From an uncultured beta proteobacterium (lineage in GTDB: Bacteria > Pseudomonadota > Gammaproteobacteria > Burkholderiales > SG8-39), in contig CAIYPG010000064.1 in NCBI GenBank assembly GCA_903928055.1, forward strand, positions 1 through 64,000: a stretch of DNA of 64,000 bases, in the 5' to 3' direction. The position numbers and the translations under genes are program-made. Under the pieces are notes generated by a model. That model did not search any database and was not told the DNA's origin. It was given only the letters and a program-made list of their open reading frames with translations. Positions 26,706 through 35,702 of this stretch are shown one piece after another (the first letter of the stretch is position 1; each line of letters begins with the position of its first letter).

Positions 26706-26832
26706 AGCGCTGCCGCGGCGCCGCCAGCCGCCGACATTTCGCGGTTTTCCCTCTGGTTTTTTGCCGGGCGCCGGACACTCCTTCCGTAATGCTCTATGCT
26801 TGCGGGCAAAATATGCTCTGGAGGAGTCCGAA

Positions 26833-28233
26833 ATGCCCCAATCCGCTGTTCGCGCAGCCAATGTTGCGCCATCTGATCTCGCATCCGCCCCGCGTGGTCC
26901 CGCGCTGGCCGCCTACGTCGCCGGCACCCTGATCCGCGAGTTTCCGCCACAGGTCCTTGAAGCGGCGGAGCGCGCACTGGTCGACCTGGTCGGCCTCATG
27001 GTGGGCGCCAGCAGCGATGCACCGGCCCGTCCCGCGCGCGCCGCGATCAAGCACTGGCACGCCACTGGCAAGGCACGCGTCGTCATGGGCGGGCGCACCA
27101 CGCCGGCCCTGGCCGTGCTGGCCAATGGCACCATGGCGCATGCCATGGACTTCGATGACACCCATCCGGGTGGCGCGGGGCATCCCAGCGGCGTGTGCTG
27201 GAACACCGCCCTGGCAATGGCCGAGGAACTGGGCTCGAGCGAGAAGGATGCCGTTGCCGCCTTCATCACCGGCTATGAAATCATGGGCAAGCTGGGCGGC
27301 GGCTACGCACCCGGCGTGGGGCGCAGCCTGCAGCGCAAGGGACTGCATCCGACTTCGGTGGTCGGGCGCTGCGGCGCGGCCGCGGTGGCTTCGGTGCTGA
27401 TGCATCTGCCGGAAGAGCGCATTGCGCATGCGCTGGGCAACAGCGCCACGACCATGGGTGGCCTGGTGGGGTCGTTCGGCACGCACGGCAAGCCCTTCCA
27501 TGCCGGCAAGGCCGCGATGGACGGCATCCTCGCCGCGCAACTCGCTTCCGAAGGCCACGTTGCCGCCACGCATCTGTTCGAACTGGAGAAGGGCTGGCTG
27601 GATGCCTTCATCCAGGACCGCAAGGTCGAGGTGCCGCCGCTCGATTGGACAAAGTGGGAGATCCTCACGAATGGCTTCAAGGCTTTTGCCAGTTGCCGCG
27701 CCACGCATCCGTCCACGCAGACGGCGCGTTCCCTGGCCGAGCAGGTGGCCGGCCGCAAGGTGCTGCGCGTGGAGGCGAAGGTGCATCCGAACGCGCTGGT
27801 GACGGCGGGCAAGACCAGTCCGCGCACGCCGCTCGAAGGCAAATTCAGCGTGCCGTTCTGCATTTCCATGGGGCTGCGCGGTTATTCGGTGGTGGATACC
27901 GATTTCAATGACAGGATCATGCAGGACAAGGCGGTCACGGACATCGTACCGTTGGTGAAAATGACTGCGGTCGAGGGCCAGGCACCGCATTCGGCCTCGA
28001 TGGAAGTCTTCCTCGAAGATGGCACGAAGCTGCATGCCGAAACCGCCATCATGCGCGGCCATCCGGACAACCCCCTGAGCTGGGAGGACCTGCGCGCGAA
28101 ATTCGATGGCCTCGTGGTGCCGGTGGTTGGCAAGGACAAATCGGCGCAGTTGTGGGACGCAGCGCGTGCCGTTGGCTCGGGCAAGCCGGGTTCCCTGTCG
28201 CGCTTGAGCGAGCTTCTCGCAGGGGATCTTTAG
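26833..28233 (+). CDS. MmgE/PrpD-family dehydratase/epimerase/decarboxylase
   Basis: 466 residues, usual family size. Typical blocks: MAHAMDFDDTHPGGAGHPS, GYEIMGKLG, GLHPTSVVGRCGAAAVAS, GTHGKPFHAGKAAMDGILAAQLA and KAFASCRATHPSTQTA. The family includes 2-methylcitrate dehydratase, cis-aconitate decarboxylase and iminodisuccinate epimerase, so the reaction cannot be fixed by family alone. The start ATG 26833 follows GGAGGAGTCCGAA. It opens a second rightward block (Bug, hydrolase-like, EthD-like, enoyl-CoA hydratase, enolase-type) that may complete the pathway begun by the CoA-transferase block. Confidence 0.88.
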   Translation: MPQSAVRAANVAPSDLASAPRGPALAAYVAGTLIREFPPQVLEAAERALVDLVGLMVGASSDAPARPARAAIKHWHATGKARVVMGGRTTPALAVLANGTMAHAMDFDDTHPGGAGHPSGVCWNTALAMAEELGSSEKDAVAAFITGYEIMGKLGGGYAPGVGRSLQRKGLHPTSVVGRCGAAAVASVLMHLPEERIAHALGNSATTMGGLVGSFGTHGKPFHAGKAAMDGILAAQLASEGHVAATHLFELEKGWLDAFIQDRKVEVPPLDWTKWEILTNGFKAFASCRATHPSTQTARSLAEQVAGRKVLRVEAKVHPNALVTAGKTSPRTPLEGKFSVPFCISMGLRGYSVVDTDFNDRIMQDKAVTDIVPLVKMTAVEGQAPHSASMEVFLEDGTKLHAETAIMRGHPDNPLSWEDLRAKFDGLVVPVVGKDKSAQLWDAARAVGSGKPGSLSRLSELLAGDL

Positions 28234-28280
28234 TCCGGAAATTGCCGTCTTCAGAAAAAAAGAACAGCGAGGAGGGGGTT

Positions 28281-29279
28281 ATGAAGACATGCAAGGGTAG
28301 ACGCTTGTTTGCAGTGGCCGGATTGGGAGCGGCAGTTTTGGCTTCGTCCCTTTCGCCTTCAATGGTCCTGGCACAGACATCGTGGCCGACGAAGCCGGTG
28401 ACCATGGTGATCGCCTTCCCGCCGGGCGGACCGACCGACACCGATACCCGCATGTTCACCCAGAAGCTGAAGGACTCCTTCCAGCAGACCTTCCTGATCG
28501 ACAATCGACCGGGTGCGGGCGGAACGATAGGCACGGGCTATGTCGCCAAATCAGTGCCTGACGGGCATACGCTGCTGGTGGCGACCATCGGATTTACCGT
28601 CGCACCCACGCTCTACAAGGATCTGCCTTACCATCCGATCACGGATTTCACGCCGATTTCCATGGTGACCAAGCGCGCGGCGATGATGGTGGTGAACGTC
28701 GACCTTCCCATACGTACGGTGCCCGAGTGGATCGCGTATGCACGCGCCAATCCCGGTAAGCTCAACTTCGGCACACCGGGGCAGGGTGGCGGTCCGCATC
28801 TGGCCGGGGAACTGTTGAGCAGCCTGACGCACACCAAGGTGACCTTTGTTCATTACAAGGCCACGCCGCCCATGGCCCTGGACATGGTCTCCGGACGGCT
28901 GGACATGGGCATCACCATTCCCGCCGGCATCTACGCCCATGTGAAAAGCGGCAAATTGCGTTTGCTGGGAACCACTGGATCTGAGCGTACCCGGCTCATG
29001 CCCGATGTTCCCTCGGTATCGGAGTTCGTGCCAGGCTTCGAGTATTCAAGCTGGCTGGGCTTCGTTGCGCCCAAGGGGGTGCCACCCACGGTTGTTATCC
29101 GACTGAGCGCGGAAATCATCCGCCTGTCCAAGACCCCGGAGATTTTCAAGAAGCTGAGTGACGACGGCAATGACCTTGCCAGCAGCACGACACCGGAGCA
29201 GTTCCGCGATTTTCTGGCGGCGGACTATGGGCGCTGGCGCAAGGTGGTGCAGGAAAGCAACATCAAACTGGAAGAATAG
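28281..29279 (+). CDS. Bug/TctC-family periplasmic receptor
   Basis: 332 residues. Signal peptide (LFAVAGLGAAVLASSLSPSMVLA), WPTKPVTMVIAFPPGGPTDTD, DNRPGAGGTIGTGYV, DGHTLLVA, HYKATPPMALDMV and terminal WRKVVQESNIKLEE. The TDTDTRM and FVHYKAT variants are shared with the receptors at 38491 and 41924, so those three form a sub-family distinct from the tandem array. The start at 28281 follows GAGGAGGGGGTT. It precedes the alpha/beta-hydrolase-like gene by 17 bases and is probably the transport component of this block. Confidence 0.93.
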   Translation: MKTCKGRRLFAVAGLGAAVLASSLSPSMVLAQTSWPTKPVTMVIAFPPGGPTDTDTRMFTQKLKDSFQQTFLIDNRPGAGGTIGTGYVAKSVPDGHTLLVATIGFTVAPTLYKDLPYHPITDFTPISMVTKRAAMMVVNVDLPIRTVPEWIAYARANPGKLNFGTPGQGGGPHLAGELLSSLTHTKVTFVHYKATPPMALDMVSGRLDMGITIPAGIYAHVKSGKLRLLGTTGSERTRLMPDVPSVSEFVPGFEYSSWLGFVAPKGVPPTVVIRLSAEIIRLSKTPEIFKKLSDDGNDLASSTTPEQFRDFLAADYGRWRKVVQESNIKLEE

Positions 29280-29296
29280 ATAGAACAGGACAGGCC

Positions 29297-30103
29297 ATGC
29301 CGACAGTACGTGTCAAAGACATTGACATCAATTACGAGGTCACCGATTTCACCGATCCATGGAGGAAGCCGGAGACCATTCTGCTGCACCACGGCTTCTC
29401 GCGCAGCCTGCGTTTCTGGTATCGCTGGGTGCCGCAGTTGTGCCGCGACTATCGCGTACTGACCTTTGATTCGCGCGGCTGCGGCAAGACCACCGTTCCA
29501 CCAAAGGATTACACGTTTTCCCTGGACCAGATGGGCGACGATGCAGTGGACCTGCTTGATGTGCTGGGCATTGAACGTGTGCACTGGGGTGCCGAGGCTT
29601 CGGGCGGCATCGTCGGCATCAATGTCGGCTTGAGATATCCGAACCGGCTCGCTTCACTGACCATGTGCAATACGCCGATCAAGCTCCCGCAGGCCACGAA
29701 CGATTCCTTTGATGAAGAGAATGTTCTGAAGCATGGCACCGGTTATTGGGCGCGCTCCTCGGCGCCGCACCGCTTTGACCTGGACAAGCTGGATGATGGC
29801 TATCTTGAATGGTCGATTGCCGAGCACAATCTGACTCCTCCGCACGTGGCGGTGGGCGTCCACAACATGCTGTCTGTGGCCGACAGCTATACGGTGCTAC
29901 CCAAGCTCAAGACGCCGACGCTGATTCTTGCCGGTGAAAGCAGTAAGATCGCAACCATCGATCAGGTGCGCGAAATGGAACAGCGCATCCCCCATGCGAA
30001 AGTCGTGGTGTTCAAGGGCTACGGCCAGGGCATTGCATTCTCGAATTCGGATGCCTGCGCGACGGCGATGCGGGATTTCATCCGCGCGTTGCCGCAGGCC
30101 TGA
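29297..30103 (+). CDS. Alpha/beta hydrolase fold protein with non-canonical active site
   Basis: 268 residues with the fold pattern of soluble alpha/beta hydrolases: ILLHHGFSRSLRFWYRWVPQL, TFDSRGCGKTT and LKTPTLILAGESSK. The nucleophile elbow reads AEASGG: by alignment to GxSxGG the nucleophile position is A101 with Ser displaced to 102. The usual C-terminal His region reads GYGQG (Q244). It may thus be inactive as a hydrolase, or use S102. It is placed between the Bug gene and an EthD-like gene. An accessory or binding role, or an unusual lyase activity, is possible. Confidence 0.78.
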   Translation: MPTVRVKDIDINYEVTDFTDPWRKPETILLHHGFSRSLRFWYRWVPQLCRDYRVLTFDSRGCGKTTVPPKDYTFSLDQMGDDAVDLLDVLGIERVHWGAEASGGIVGINVGLRYPNRLASLTMCNTPIKLPQATNDSFDEENVLKHGTGYWARSSAPHRFDLDKLDDGYLEWSIAEHNLTPPHVAVGVHNMLSVADSYTVLPKLKTPTLILAGESSKIATIDQVREMEQRIPHAKVVVFKGYGQGIAFSNSDACATAMRDFIRALPQA

Positions 30104-30164
30104 AGTTGCAGGGGGGGGGCCGCCCGGGGCGGTCATTTGTTCACATAAGAAACGTGGAGGATCC

Positions 30165-30737
30165 ATGAGTACGGCAGATATCATCCTGCTCCGCTGTGCG
30201 GGGCGACTTACCCAGACACAATGGGCCGAAGTTCAAAAACTCGCAGCCGAGGCTGGGGCCGGAAAGGCGCGCGCCTACAGCAATGCCGAAGAGGCCTATG
30301 TCTATTTCGACCTGAAGGCGCCGCGCGCCCTGGGCCGGGACGAGGTCGCCGCACTGGAGGGCAGGGTCAGTGCGCTTGCTGGTGGAACAAAGGTCAGTGG
30401 CCTTGCGCTGGGCATGACGAACGACCTTCCGGGCGTTTCAAAAGGATTTCCTGCCCCGATCCATTACGTGGTTGAGATGGATTTTGCGCCGGGCAGCGAA
30501 GCGGAACTGACGAAGTGGTATGCCACGGAGCATTTGCCCGGACTGGCCTCGGTGACGGGTTGCGTTCGTGCGCGGCGCTACATGAGCGAAGCAGGGCGCT
30601 CCTTTGCAGCCTACGACCTGCAGTCCAACCTCGTGCCGGAATCGGCAGCATGGATGAAGTGGCGCGACACGCCGGAGGCCAACCGCCTGCGGCCGAATTT
30701 CCTGAACATGAAGCGCGGCGTATTTCTGGTGCTGTAG
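30165..30737 (+). CDS. EthD-like / dimeric alpha-beta barrel protein
   Basis: 190 residues. The C-terminal half has FAPGSEAELTKWYATEHLPGLASVTGCVRARRY, the same pattern as in the proteins at 2666 and 3190; the N-terminal half may be a degenerate first barrel. No reaction can be assigned. The start ATG 30165 has GTGGAGGATCC upstream and follows a G-rich run at 30109-30117. Its position before an enoyl-CoA hydratase and an enolase-type enzyme suggests a helper or ring-modifying role in the same pathway. Confidence 0.7.
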   Translation: MSTADIILLRCAGRLTQTQWAEVQKLAAEAGAGKARAYSNAEEAYVYFDLKAPRALGRDEVAALEGRVSALAGGTKVSGLALGMTNDLPGVSKGFPAPIHYVVEMDFAPGSEAELTKWYATEHLPGLASVTGCVRARRYMSEAGRSFAAYDLQSNLVPESAAWMKWRDTPEANRLRPNFLNMKRGVFLVL

Positions 30738-30835
30738 GTCTAATCGGCCGGCGATGAAGCACATAACGGGTCAGACAGCGCAGCAGACGCCGCAATAAAT
30801 ACGCAAACAAATTCGCAAAAACAGGAGTGGCAACA

Positions 30836-31630
30836 ATGCAATTGAATACCGACAAGGTCCAGGCGCACGTCGAGAACGGCATCGGCTGGCTGATCTTCAA
30901 CAACCTTCCGCGCCACAACGCCATGTCGCTGGAGATGTGGCAGGCCACCGGCGATGTCATGGAGGCCTACCAGAATGACCCCGCAGTGCGCGTGGTGGTG
31001 ATGAAGGGCGCGGGCAACAAGGCCTTCGTATCGGGCGCCGACATTTCGCAGTTCGACAAGGTGCGTGACAACGCCGAGCAGGCCAAGGAGTACGCGCGCA
31101 TTTCCGACTGGGGCCGCTCCTGGCTGGAGAAATTCGACAGACCGCTGATCGCGCAGATCCAGGGCTTCTGCATCGGCGCAGGAATGGGCATTGCGCTGGC
31201 GGCCGACATCCGCATCGCCTGCACCGGTTCGCGCTTCGCGATCCCGGCCGCCAAGCTGGGCCTCGGTTACCTCTATACCGGGCTGGCCAATCTGGCGCGC
31301 GTGGTCGGGCCGTCTTCGGCGCGCGACATCATGTACACGGGGCGATTCCTGGACACCGATGAGGCGCTGCGCATCGGCCTGGTCAACTTCGTCCATCCCG
31401 AAGCCGAGTTCGAGCAGAAGGCGCTGGAGTACGCCACGATCATTGCAGGCAACGCACCGCTGACCATCCGTGCAGCGAAAGCCGCGCTGGATTCCTTCGA
31501 GCGCTTCTCGGATACCCAGGCCTCCAAGACCGTGGATGCGATGATCGACGCCTGCTTCGACAGTGCCGACTACAAGGAAGGCCGCAAGGCTTTCGCGGAG
31601 AAACGCAAGCCGCAGTTCACCGGGAAGTAG
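30836..31630 (+). CDS. Enoyl-CoA hydratase/isomerase (crotonase family)
   Basis: 264 residues, normal family length. The crotonase oxyanion-hole segments are KAFVSGADISQF (about residues 62-73) and GFCIGAGMGIALAADIRIA (about 110-128). The later YLYTGLANLARVVGPSSARDIMYTGRFLDTDEALRIGLV is the usual C-terminal part. The Glu pair typical of true hydratases is not evident (YLYTGLAN at the second Glu position), so isomerase, lyase or thioesterase activity is equally possible. The start ATG 30836 follows ACAGGAGTGGCAAC; a GTG at 30827 would overlap that site. Confidence 0.85.
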   Translation: MQLNTDKVQAHVENGIGWLIFNNLPRHNAMSLEMWQATGDVMEAYQNDPAVRVVVMKGAGNKAFVSGADISQFDKVRDNAEQAKEYARISDWGRSWLEKFDRPLIAQIQGFCIGAGMGIALAADIRIACTGSRFAIPAAKLGLGYLYTGLANLARVVGPSSARDIMYTGRFLDTDEALRIGLVNFVHPEAEFEQKALEYATIIAGNAPLTIRAAKAALDSFERFSDTQASKTVDAMIDACFDSADYKEGRKAFAEKRKPQFTGK

Positions 31631-31720
31631 GGCAGTTCAGGCCGGAAGTGCGTGATATCAATTATCTGATGAACAGGTTTCGTTAAAAGGCCTGAATCCC
31701 AAAAGGAGAATAATACCGCC

Positions 31721-32821
31721 ATGAAAATCACCCGCTTCAAATGCCGTCTGATACATCTTCCCGGTGGGACGCTGACCCCGCAGCCCAAGGGAGTTCCTGT
31801 TCAATCGCATTACTTTGTCGCGCTCGAGCTGGGCACCGACGTCGGAATCGAAGGCATCGGCATCACCTCCTGCGGAGATGTTCTCGCCGGTGCGCTCAAG
31901 GTGGCGGTGGATACGCTGGCCGGCCTGACGATTGGCATGGATCCGCTGCGCATCGAGGCCATCCTCGCGAAACTGCGCGGTGCTGCCGTCGGCGCCGGCC
32001 CTGGCGGAATCTTCACGACGGCAGTGGCGGCCATCGACATCGCGCTGTGGGATATCCGCGGCAAGGCATTCGGGCAGCCGGTATGGAAACTCGCCGGTGG
32101 GCATCGTGAACGTGTTCCGGTGTATGCCAGCGGTGCGCTGATGCGCCACTTCCCGGTGGCACACAATGCCAAGACCGCGGCCCTGCTGAAGAAGATGGGT
32201 TGGAAGCAGATGAAGACCCAGCTCGGCGCCCCCGCCGGACAGAGCTGGACGCCGGGCGAGGAAGTGGACCGCATCGCCCGTGTGCGCGCTGCGGCCGGTG
32301 ACGATATCGACCTGATGTGCGACATCAACCAGATCTGGAGCGTGCATCGCGCGCTGGACGTCGGCCGGCGCATCGCGTTTGCCAACCTCTACTGGCTGGA
32401 GGATGTGGTGGCGCATGACGACTATCCCGGCTTGGGGCGCGTCAATGCCGAACTGCAGACGCCGATCGCGGGTGGCGAATACGTGTATGGCGAGGTGCCG
32501 TTCCGCCACATGATCGAGGCGCATTCGGTGGACATCATCATGATCGACATCCTGCGCTCCGGCGGTGTCAGCGGCTGGCTGAAGACCGCGCACATGGCAC
32601 AGGCCTTCAACCTGCCGGTGGTCAGCCACCTTGCACCGGAACTTCAGGTGCACCTCGTTGCGGCTTTGCCCAACGGCCTTACGGTGGAATACATGCCGTG
32701 GTCGGTGGGCCTGTACGAGGAAGTGCCGGTGATGAAGGACGGCATGATCTCCCCGCCAATGAAGCCGGGTTTCGGCCTGAAGTTCGACAGGAAGGCACTG
32801 AAGAAATACGGCGTGGCCTGA
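31721..32821 (+). CDS. Mandelate racemase/muconate lactonizing enzyme family protein
   Basis: 366 residues, enolase superfamily. Metal ligands appear as D201 (MCDINQ), E227 (WLEDVV) and E253 (AGGEY). An Asp/His pair (D276 in MIDILRSGG; H303 in VVSHLAPE) matches the mandelate racemase dyad. The Lys motif reads MKTQ (K165-T-Q167) instead of KxK, so one of the two bases of the opposite face is a Gln. It therefore probably acts as a one-base dehydratase or similar rather than a racemase. The start follows AAAAGGAGAATAATACCGCC. It is the last gene of its operon, followed by a strong terminator. Confidence 0.85.
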   Translation: MKITRFKCRLIHLPGGTLTPQPKGVPVQSHYFVALELGTDVGIEGIGITSCGDVLAGALKVAVDTLAGLTIGMDPLRIEAILAKLRGAAVGAGPGGIFTTAVAAIDIALWDIRGKAFGQPVWKLAGGHRERVPVYASGALMRHFPVAHNAKTAALLKKMGWKQMKTQLGAPAGQSWTPGEEVDRIARVRAAAGDDIDLMCDINQIWSVHRALDVGRRIAFANLYWLEDVVAHDDYPGLGRVNAELQTPIAGGEYVYGEVPFRHMIEAHSVDIIMIDILRSGGVSGWLKTAHMAQAFNLPVVSHLAPELQVHLVAALPNGLTVEYMPWSVGLYEEVPVMKDGMISPPMKPGFGLKFDRKALKKYGVA

Positions 32822-32847
32822 GCGGACTGTCGTTTGCGTCGATACGA

Positions 32848-32875
32848 AAAGGGGACTGCAGATGCAGTCCCCTTT
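32848..32875 (+). terminator. Rho-independent terminator
   Basis: An 11-bp perfect stem AAAGGGGACTG/CAGTCCCCTTT with a 6-base loop (CAGATG), located 27 bases after the stop of the enolase-superfamily gene. The descending arm ends in TTTCTTC, a modest U-tract. It clearly ends the 26833-32821 transcript and isolates the P-type ATPase gene that follows. Confidence 0.82.
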
Positions 32876-33118
32876 CTTCATTGATTCCCGGAGATCGCCC
32901 GGATTCCCGAACACAATGACCAGGCTCTCATTCCAGAATTACCCAAATTGCCATTGGAAATGAGTATTGAAACGATCTGCGGTGTCGCGGTGTGCTCAAT
33001 TCGTGATTCTTCCCGGCGCGAGTGTTGGCAGGCATAAAATAGCTTCACATACGCGGTGCCCATGACGGGTGTCCTGAATGCCGTACCTGCATTATCAATT
33101 CACCCGGCTCCATCTCCC

Positions 33119-35659
33119 ATGACTGACACACGGCCCGTTGCATTGACCGAGGCGCCCAATACTGCTGGCGTACGCGGCCTGACCGCGGCCGAGGCCATAG
33201 CACGGCTCGCCACCGAAGGGGCGAATGTGCTGCCCACCTCGGAGCGGCGCGGTGTCATCGGCATTGCCTTCGAGGTGGCGCGCGAGCCGATGTTCCTGCT
33301 GCTGGTGTCCGGTGCTGTGATCTACCTGCTGCTGGGCAGCGCCAACGAGGCGATGGTGCTGGGGGCTGCGGTTGTGGCGGTCATGGCGATCACGATCGTT
33401 CAGGAGAGAAAAAGCGAGCGGGCATTGGAGGCCCTGCGTGACCTGTCCAGTCCGCGCGCGCTGGTGGTGCGCGACGGCGCCGACCTGCGCATTGCCGGCA
33501 GCGAAGTGGCGCGCGGCGACCTGCTGATCCTTGCCGAAGGCGATCGCGTGCCGGCCGATGCCACGCTGCTTGCGACCAATGACCTGCTGGTGGATGAATC
33601 GCTGCTCACGGGTGAATCGCTGGCGGTCACCAAGAACGCGGGCTCGAAGGACAGCGACGGCCGGGTGTTCTCCGGCACGCTGGTGGTCAAGGGGCAGGGG
33701 CGGGCCATTGTCACCGCCACCGGTGTGCGCACCGAGCTTGGCCGCATCGGTGTGTCACTGGCCACGCTGCCGATCGAAAAGACGCAGCTCGAGCGCGAAA
33801 CGGCGCGCATCGTGCGTGCCGTTGCCATCGGCGCCGGCCTGCTGTCTGTTGCAGTCGCGCTCCTCTACCTGGTGATGCATGGCGGGCTGCTCGATGCCGT
33901 GCTGACCGGCGTGACGCTGGCGATGGCCATCCTGCCCGAGGAATTTCCGGTGGTGCTGACGGTGTTCCTGGCGCTTGGCGCGTGGCGCATTTCGCGTCGT
34001 GGCGTGCTGACGCGGCGCATGCCGGCGATCGAGACCCTGGGCGCGGCCACCGTGCTGTGCGTGGACAAGACCGGCACGCTGACCGAGAACCGCATGGCGC
34101 TGGTGGAGGCCTGGGCCGACGGGGTCTGGTGCGTGCTCGGGGCGGCGGCACTGCCGCCCGCAGTGATTCAGACCATCGAATGCGCAGCGCTGGCCTGCGA
34201 GCTCGATCCCTTCGATCCCATGGAGCGCGCGATCGTGGCGGCCGCACAACCTGCAGCGCCGCAGGCATTGCGCATTCGCGCCGGGTGGCAGCTTGCCTGC
34301 GACTACCCGTTCAGCGCGGACTTCCTTGCGGTCTGCCACGCCTGGCGCTCGCCAACTGCCGAGACGCGTGTCGCGGTCAAGGGCGCGCCGGAGACCGTGC
34401 TGAAGCTGTGCGGCATCGAAGGCGACGCACAGCGCGGCGCGCTGGCCGAAGTTGAGCATGCTGCCGCGCGCGGATTGCGCCTGCTGGCGGTGGCCGAAGC
34501 GGGCTGGGATGGGGCCGAGTGGCCCGAGGCGCCACAGGCCTACGCTTTCCGCTGGCTGGGTTTTGTCGCGCTGGCCGACCCGCTGCGTGCCTCGGTGCCT
34601 TCGGCAGTGGCGACCTGCCGCCAGGCCGGCATCCGCGTGGTGATGATCACCGGCGACTACGCCGGCACGGCGCTCAGCATTGCCGCGCAGGCCGGCCTTG
34701 ATGTCAGTGCAGGCGCGCTTTCCGGTCCCGAGCTTGACGCCATGGATGACACGGCACTGGCTGTGGCGATGCGGCGCGTGAATGTGTTTGCGCGCATCCA
34801 TCCCGAGCAGAAATTGCGCCTGGTGGCCGCCTGCAAGGCGGACGGAGAGATCGTCGCCATGACTGGTGACGGCGTCAACGATGCCCCGGCACTGAGGGCT
34901 GCGCACATCGGCGTGGCCATGGGGAAACGCGGCACCGACGTGGCGCGCGAGGCTGCCTCGCTGGTGCTGCTCAACGACGATTTCGGCGACCTCGTTGAAA
35001 CCGTGCGGCTGGGCCGGCGTATCTACATCAACATCCGCAACGCCATGTCCTACATCATCTCGGTACATGTGCCGATCGCCGGGATGTCCTTCCTGCCGCT
35101 GCTGTTCGGCTGGCCGCTGTTCCTGATGCCGGTGCATGTGGCTTTCATGGAATTCGTGATTGACCCGGCCTGTTCCATCGTGTTCGAGGCCGAACGCAGC
35201 GACCTGCACGCCATGGAGCGTCCGCCGCGCGACCCGAAGGAGCCGCTGTTCAATGTCCGCATGCTCATCGACAGCCTGCTGCTGGGGGTCACGCTGCTGA
35301 TTGCAGCGGCCATTACCTACCAATGGGCCATCGCAGCGGGGCGCAGCGAAGGCGAGGTGCATGCACTCGGATTTGTTGCCATCGTGCTCGGCAACCTGTT
35401 CCTGATCCTCGTCTATCGCGGCGCGGACAAGTCAAGCATCCACCTGCTGGCGCGGCCGACGCCGGCACTGCTCTGGGTGGTCGGTGGCACGCTGACCGCG
35501 CTTGCGGTTGCCGTCTATGTTCCGGTGGTGGCACGCATCTTCCGCTTTGCGCCGCTGGCCGCCGTCGATGTCCTGATTGCGGCGGCGGCCTCCGCTGCCG
35601 GGGTGCTCGTGCCCCTGCTCTGGCTGCGGGCGCGGCATTCGCTCCAGATCAGCCGTTAG
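33119..35659 (+). CDS. Cation-transporting P-type ATPase (P2-like)
   Basis: 846 residues. Motifs in order: actuator LLTGESL, TM4 LPEEFPVV, phosphorylation site CVDKTGTLTEN, KGAPE nucleotide-binding loop, MITGDYAGTA, and hinge MTGDGVNDAPALRAAHIGVAMG. Around ten hydrophobic segments fit a membrane pump. PEEFP replaces the PEGLP of classic Ca2+ pumps and TM6 reads FMEFVID, so the ion is uncertain (Ca2+, Mn2+ or another cation). No ribosome site is obvious: 33119 is my preferred start, 33062 an in-frame alternative. It is an isolated gene between a terminator and an oxidoreductase. Confidence 0.9.
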   Translation: MTDTRPVALTEAPNTAGVRGLTAAEAIARLATEGANVLPTSERRGVIGIAFEVAREPMFLLLVSGAVIYLLLGSANEAMVLGAAVVAVMAITIVQERKSERALEALRDLSSPRALVVRDGADLRIAGSEVARGDLLILAEGDRVPADATLLATNDLLVDESLLTGESLAVTKNAGSKDSDGRVFSGTLVVKGQGRAIVTATGVRTELGRIGVSLATLPIEKTQLERETARIVRAVAIGAGLLSVAVALLYLVMHGGLLDAVLTGVTLAMAILPEEFPVVLTVFLALGAWRISRRGVLTRRMPAIETLGAATVLCVDKTGTLTENRMALVEAWADGVWCVLGAAALPPAVIQTIECAALACELDPFDPMERAIVAAAQPAAPQALRIRAGWQLACDYPFSADFLAVCHAWRSPTAETRVAVKGAPETVLKLCGIEGDAQRGALAEVEHAAARGLRLLAVAEAGWDGAEWPEAPQAYAFRWLGFVALADPLRASVPSAVATCRQAGIRVVMITGDYAGTALSIAAQAGLDVSAGALSGPELDAMDDTALAVAMRRVNVFARIHPEQKLRLVAACKADGEIVAMTGDGVNDAPALRAAHIGVAMGKRGTDVAREAASLVLLNDDFGDLVETVRLGRRIYINIRNAMSYIISVHVPIAGMSFLPLLFGWPLFLMPVHVAFMEFVIDPACSIVFEAERSDLHAMERPPRDPKEPLFNVRMLIDSLLLGVTLLIAAAITYQWAIAAGRSEGEVHALGFVAIVLGNLFLILVYRGADKSSIHLLARPTPALLWVVGGTLTALAVAVYVPVVARIFRFAPLAAVDVLIAAAASAAGVLVPLLWLRARHSLQISR

Positions 35660-35702
35660 AATCCCGCTATTCCCGTTTCCAGTCATCAAGGACAGACAGA
35701 CC

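Noticed and set aside
26794-28062. 422-codon minus-strand frame over the MmgE/PrpD gene
   Set aside because: Antisense shadow; the plus-strand gene has family-wide motifs over its full length.
30109-30117. Run of nine G residues as a phase-variable tract
   Set aside because: It lies between genes, after the hydrolase-like stop and well before the ribosome site of the next gene, so length changes would not alter a reading frame. A promoter-spacing role cannot be excluded but has no support.
33755-35362. 535-codon minus-strand open frame over the P-type ATPase
   Set aside because: It lies wholly antisense to a gene with all P-type ATPase motifs and has no recognisable domain.
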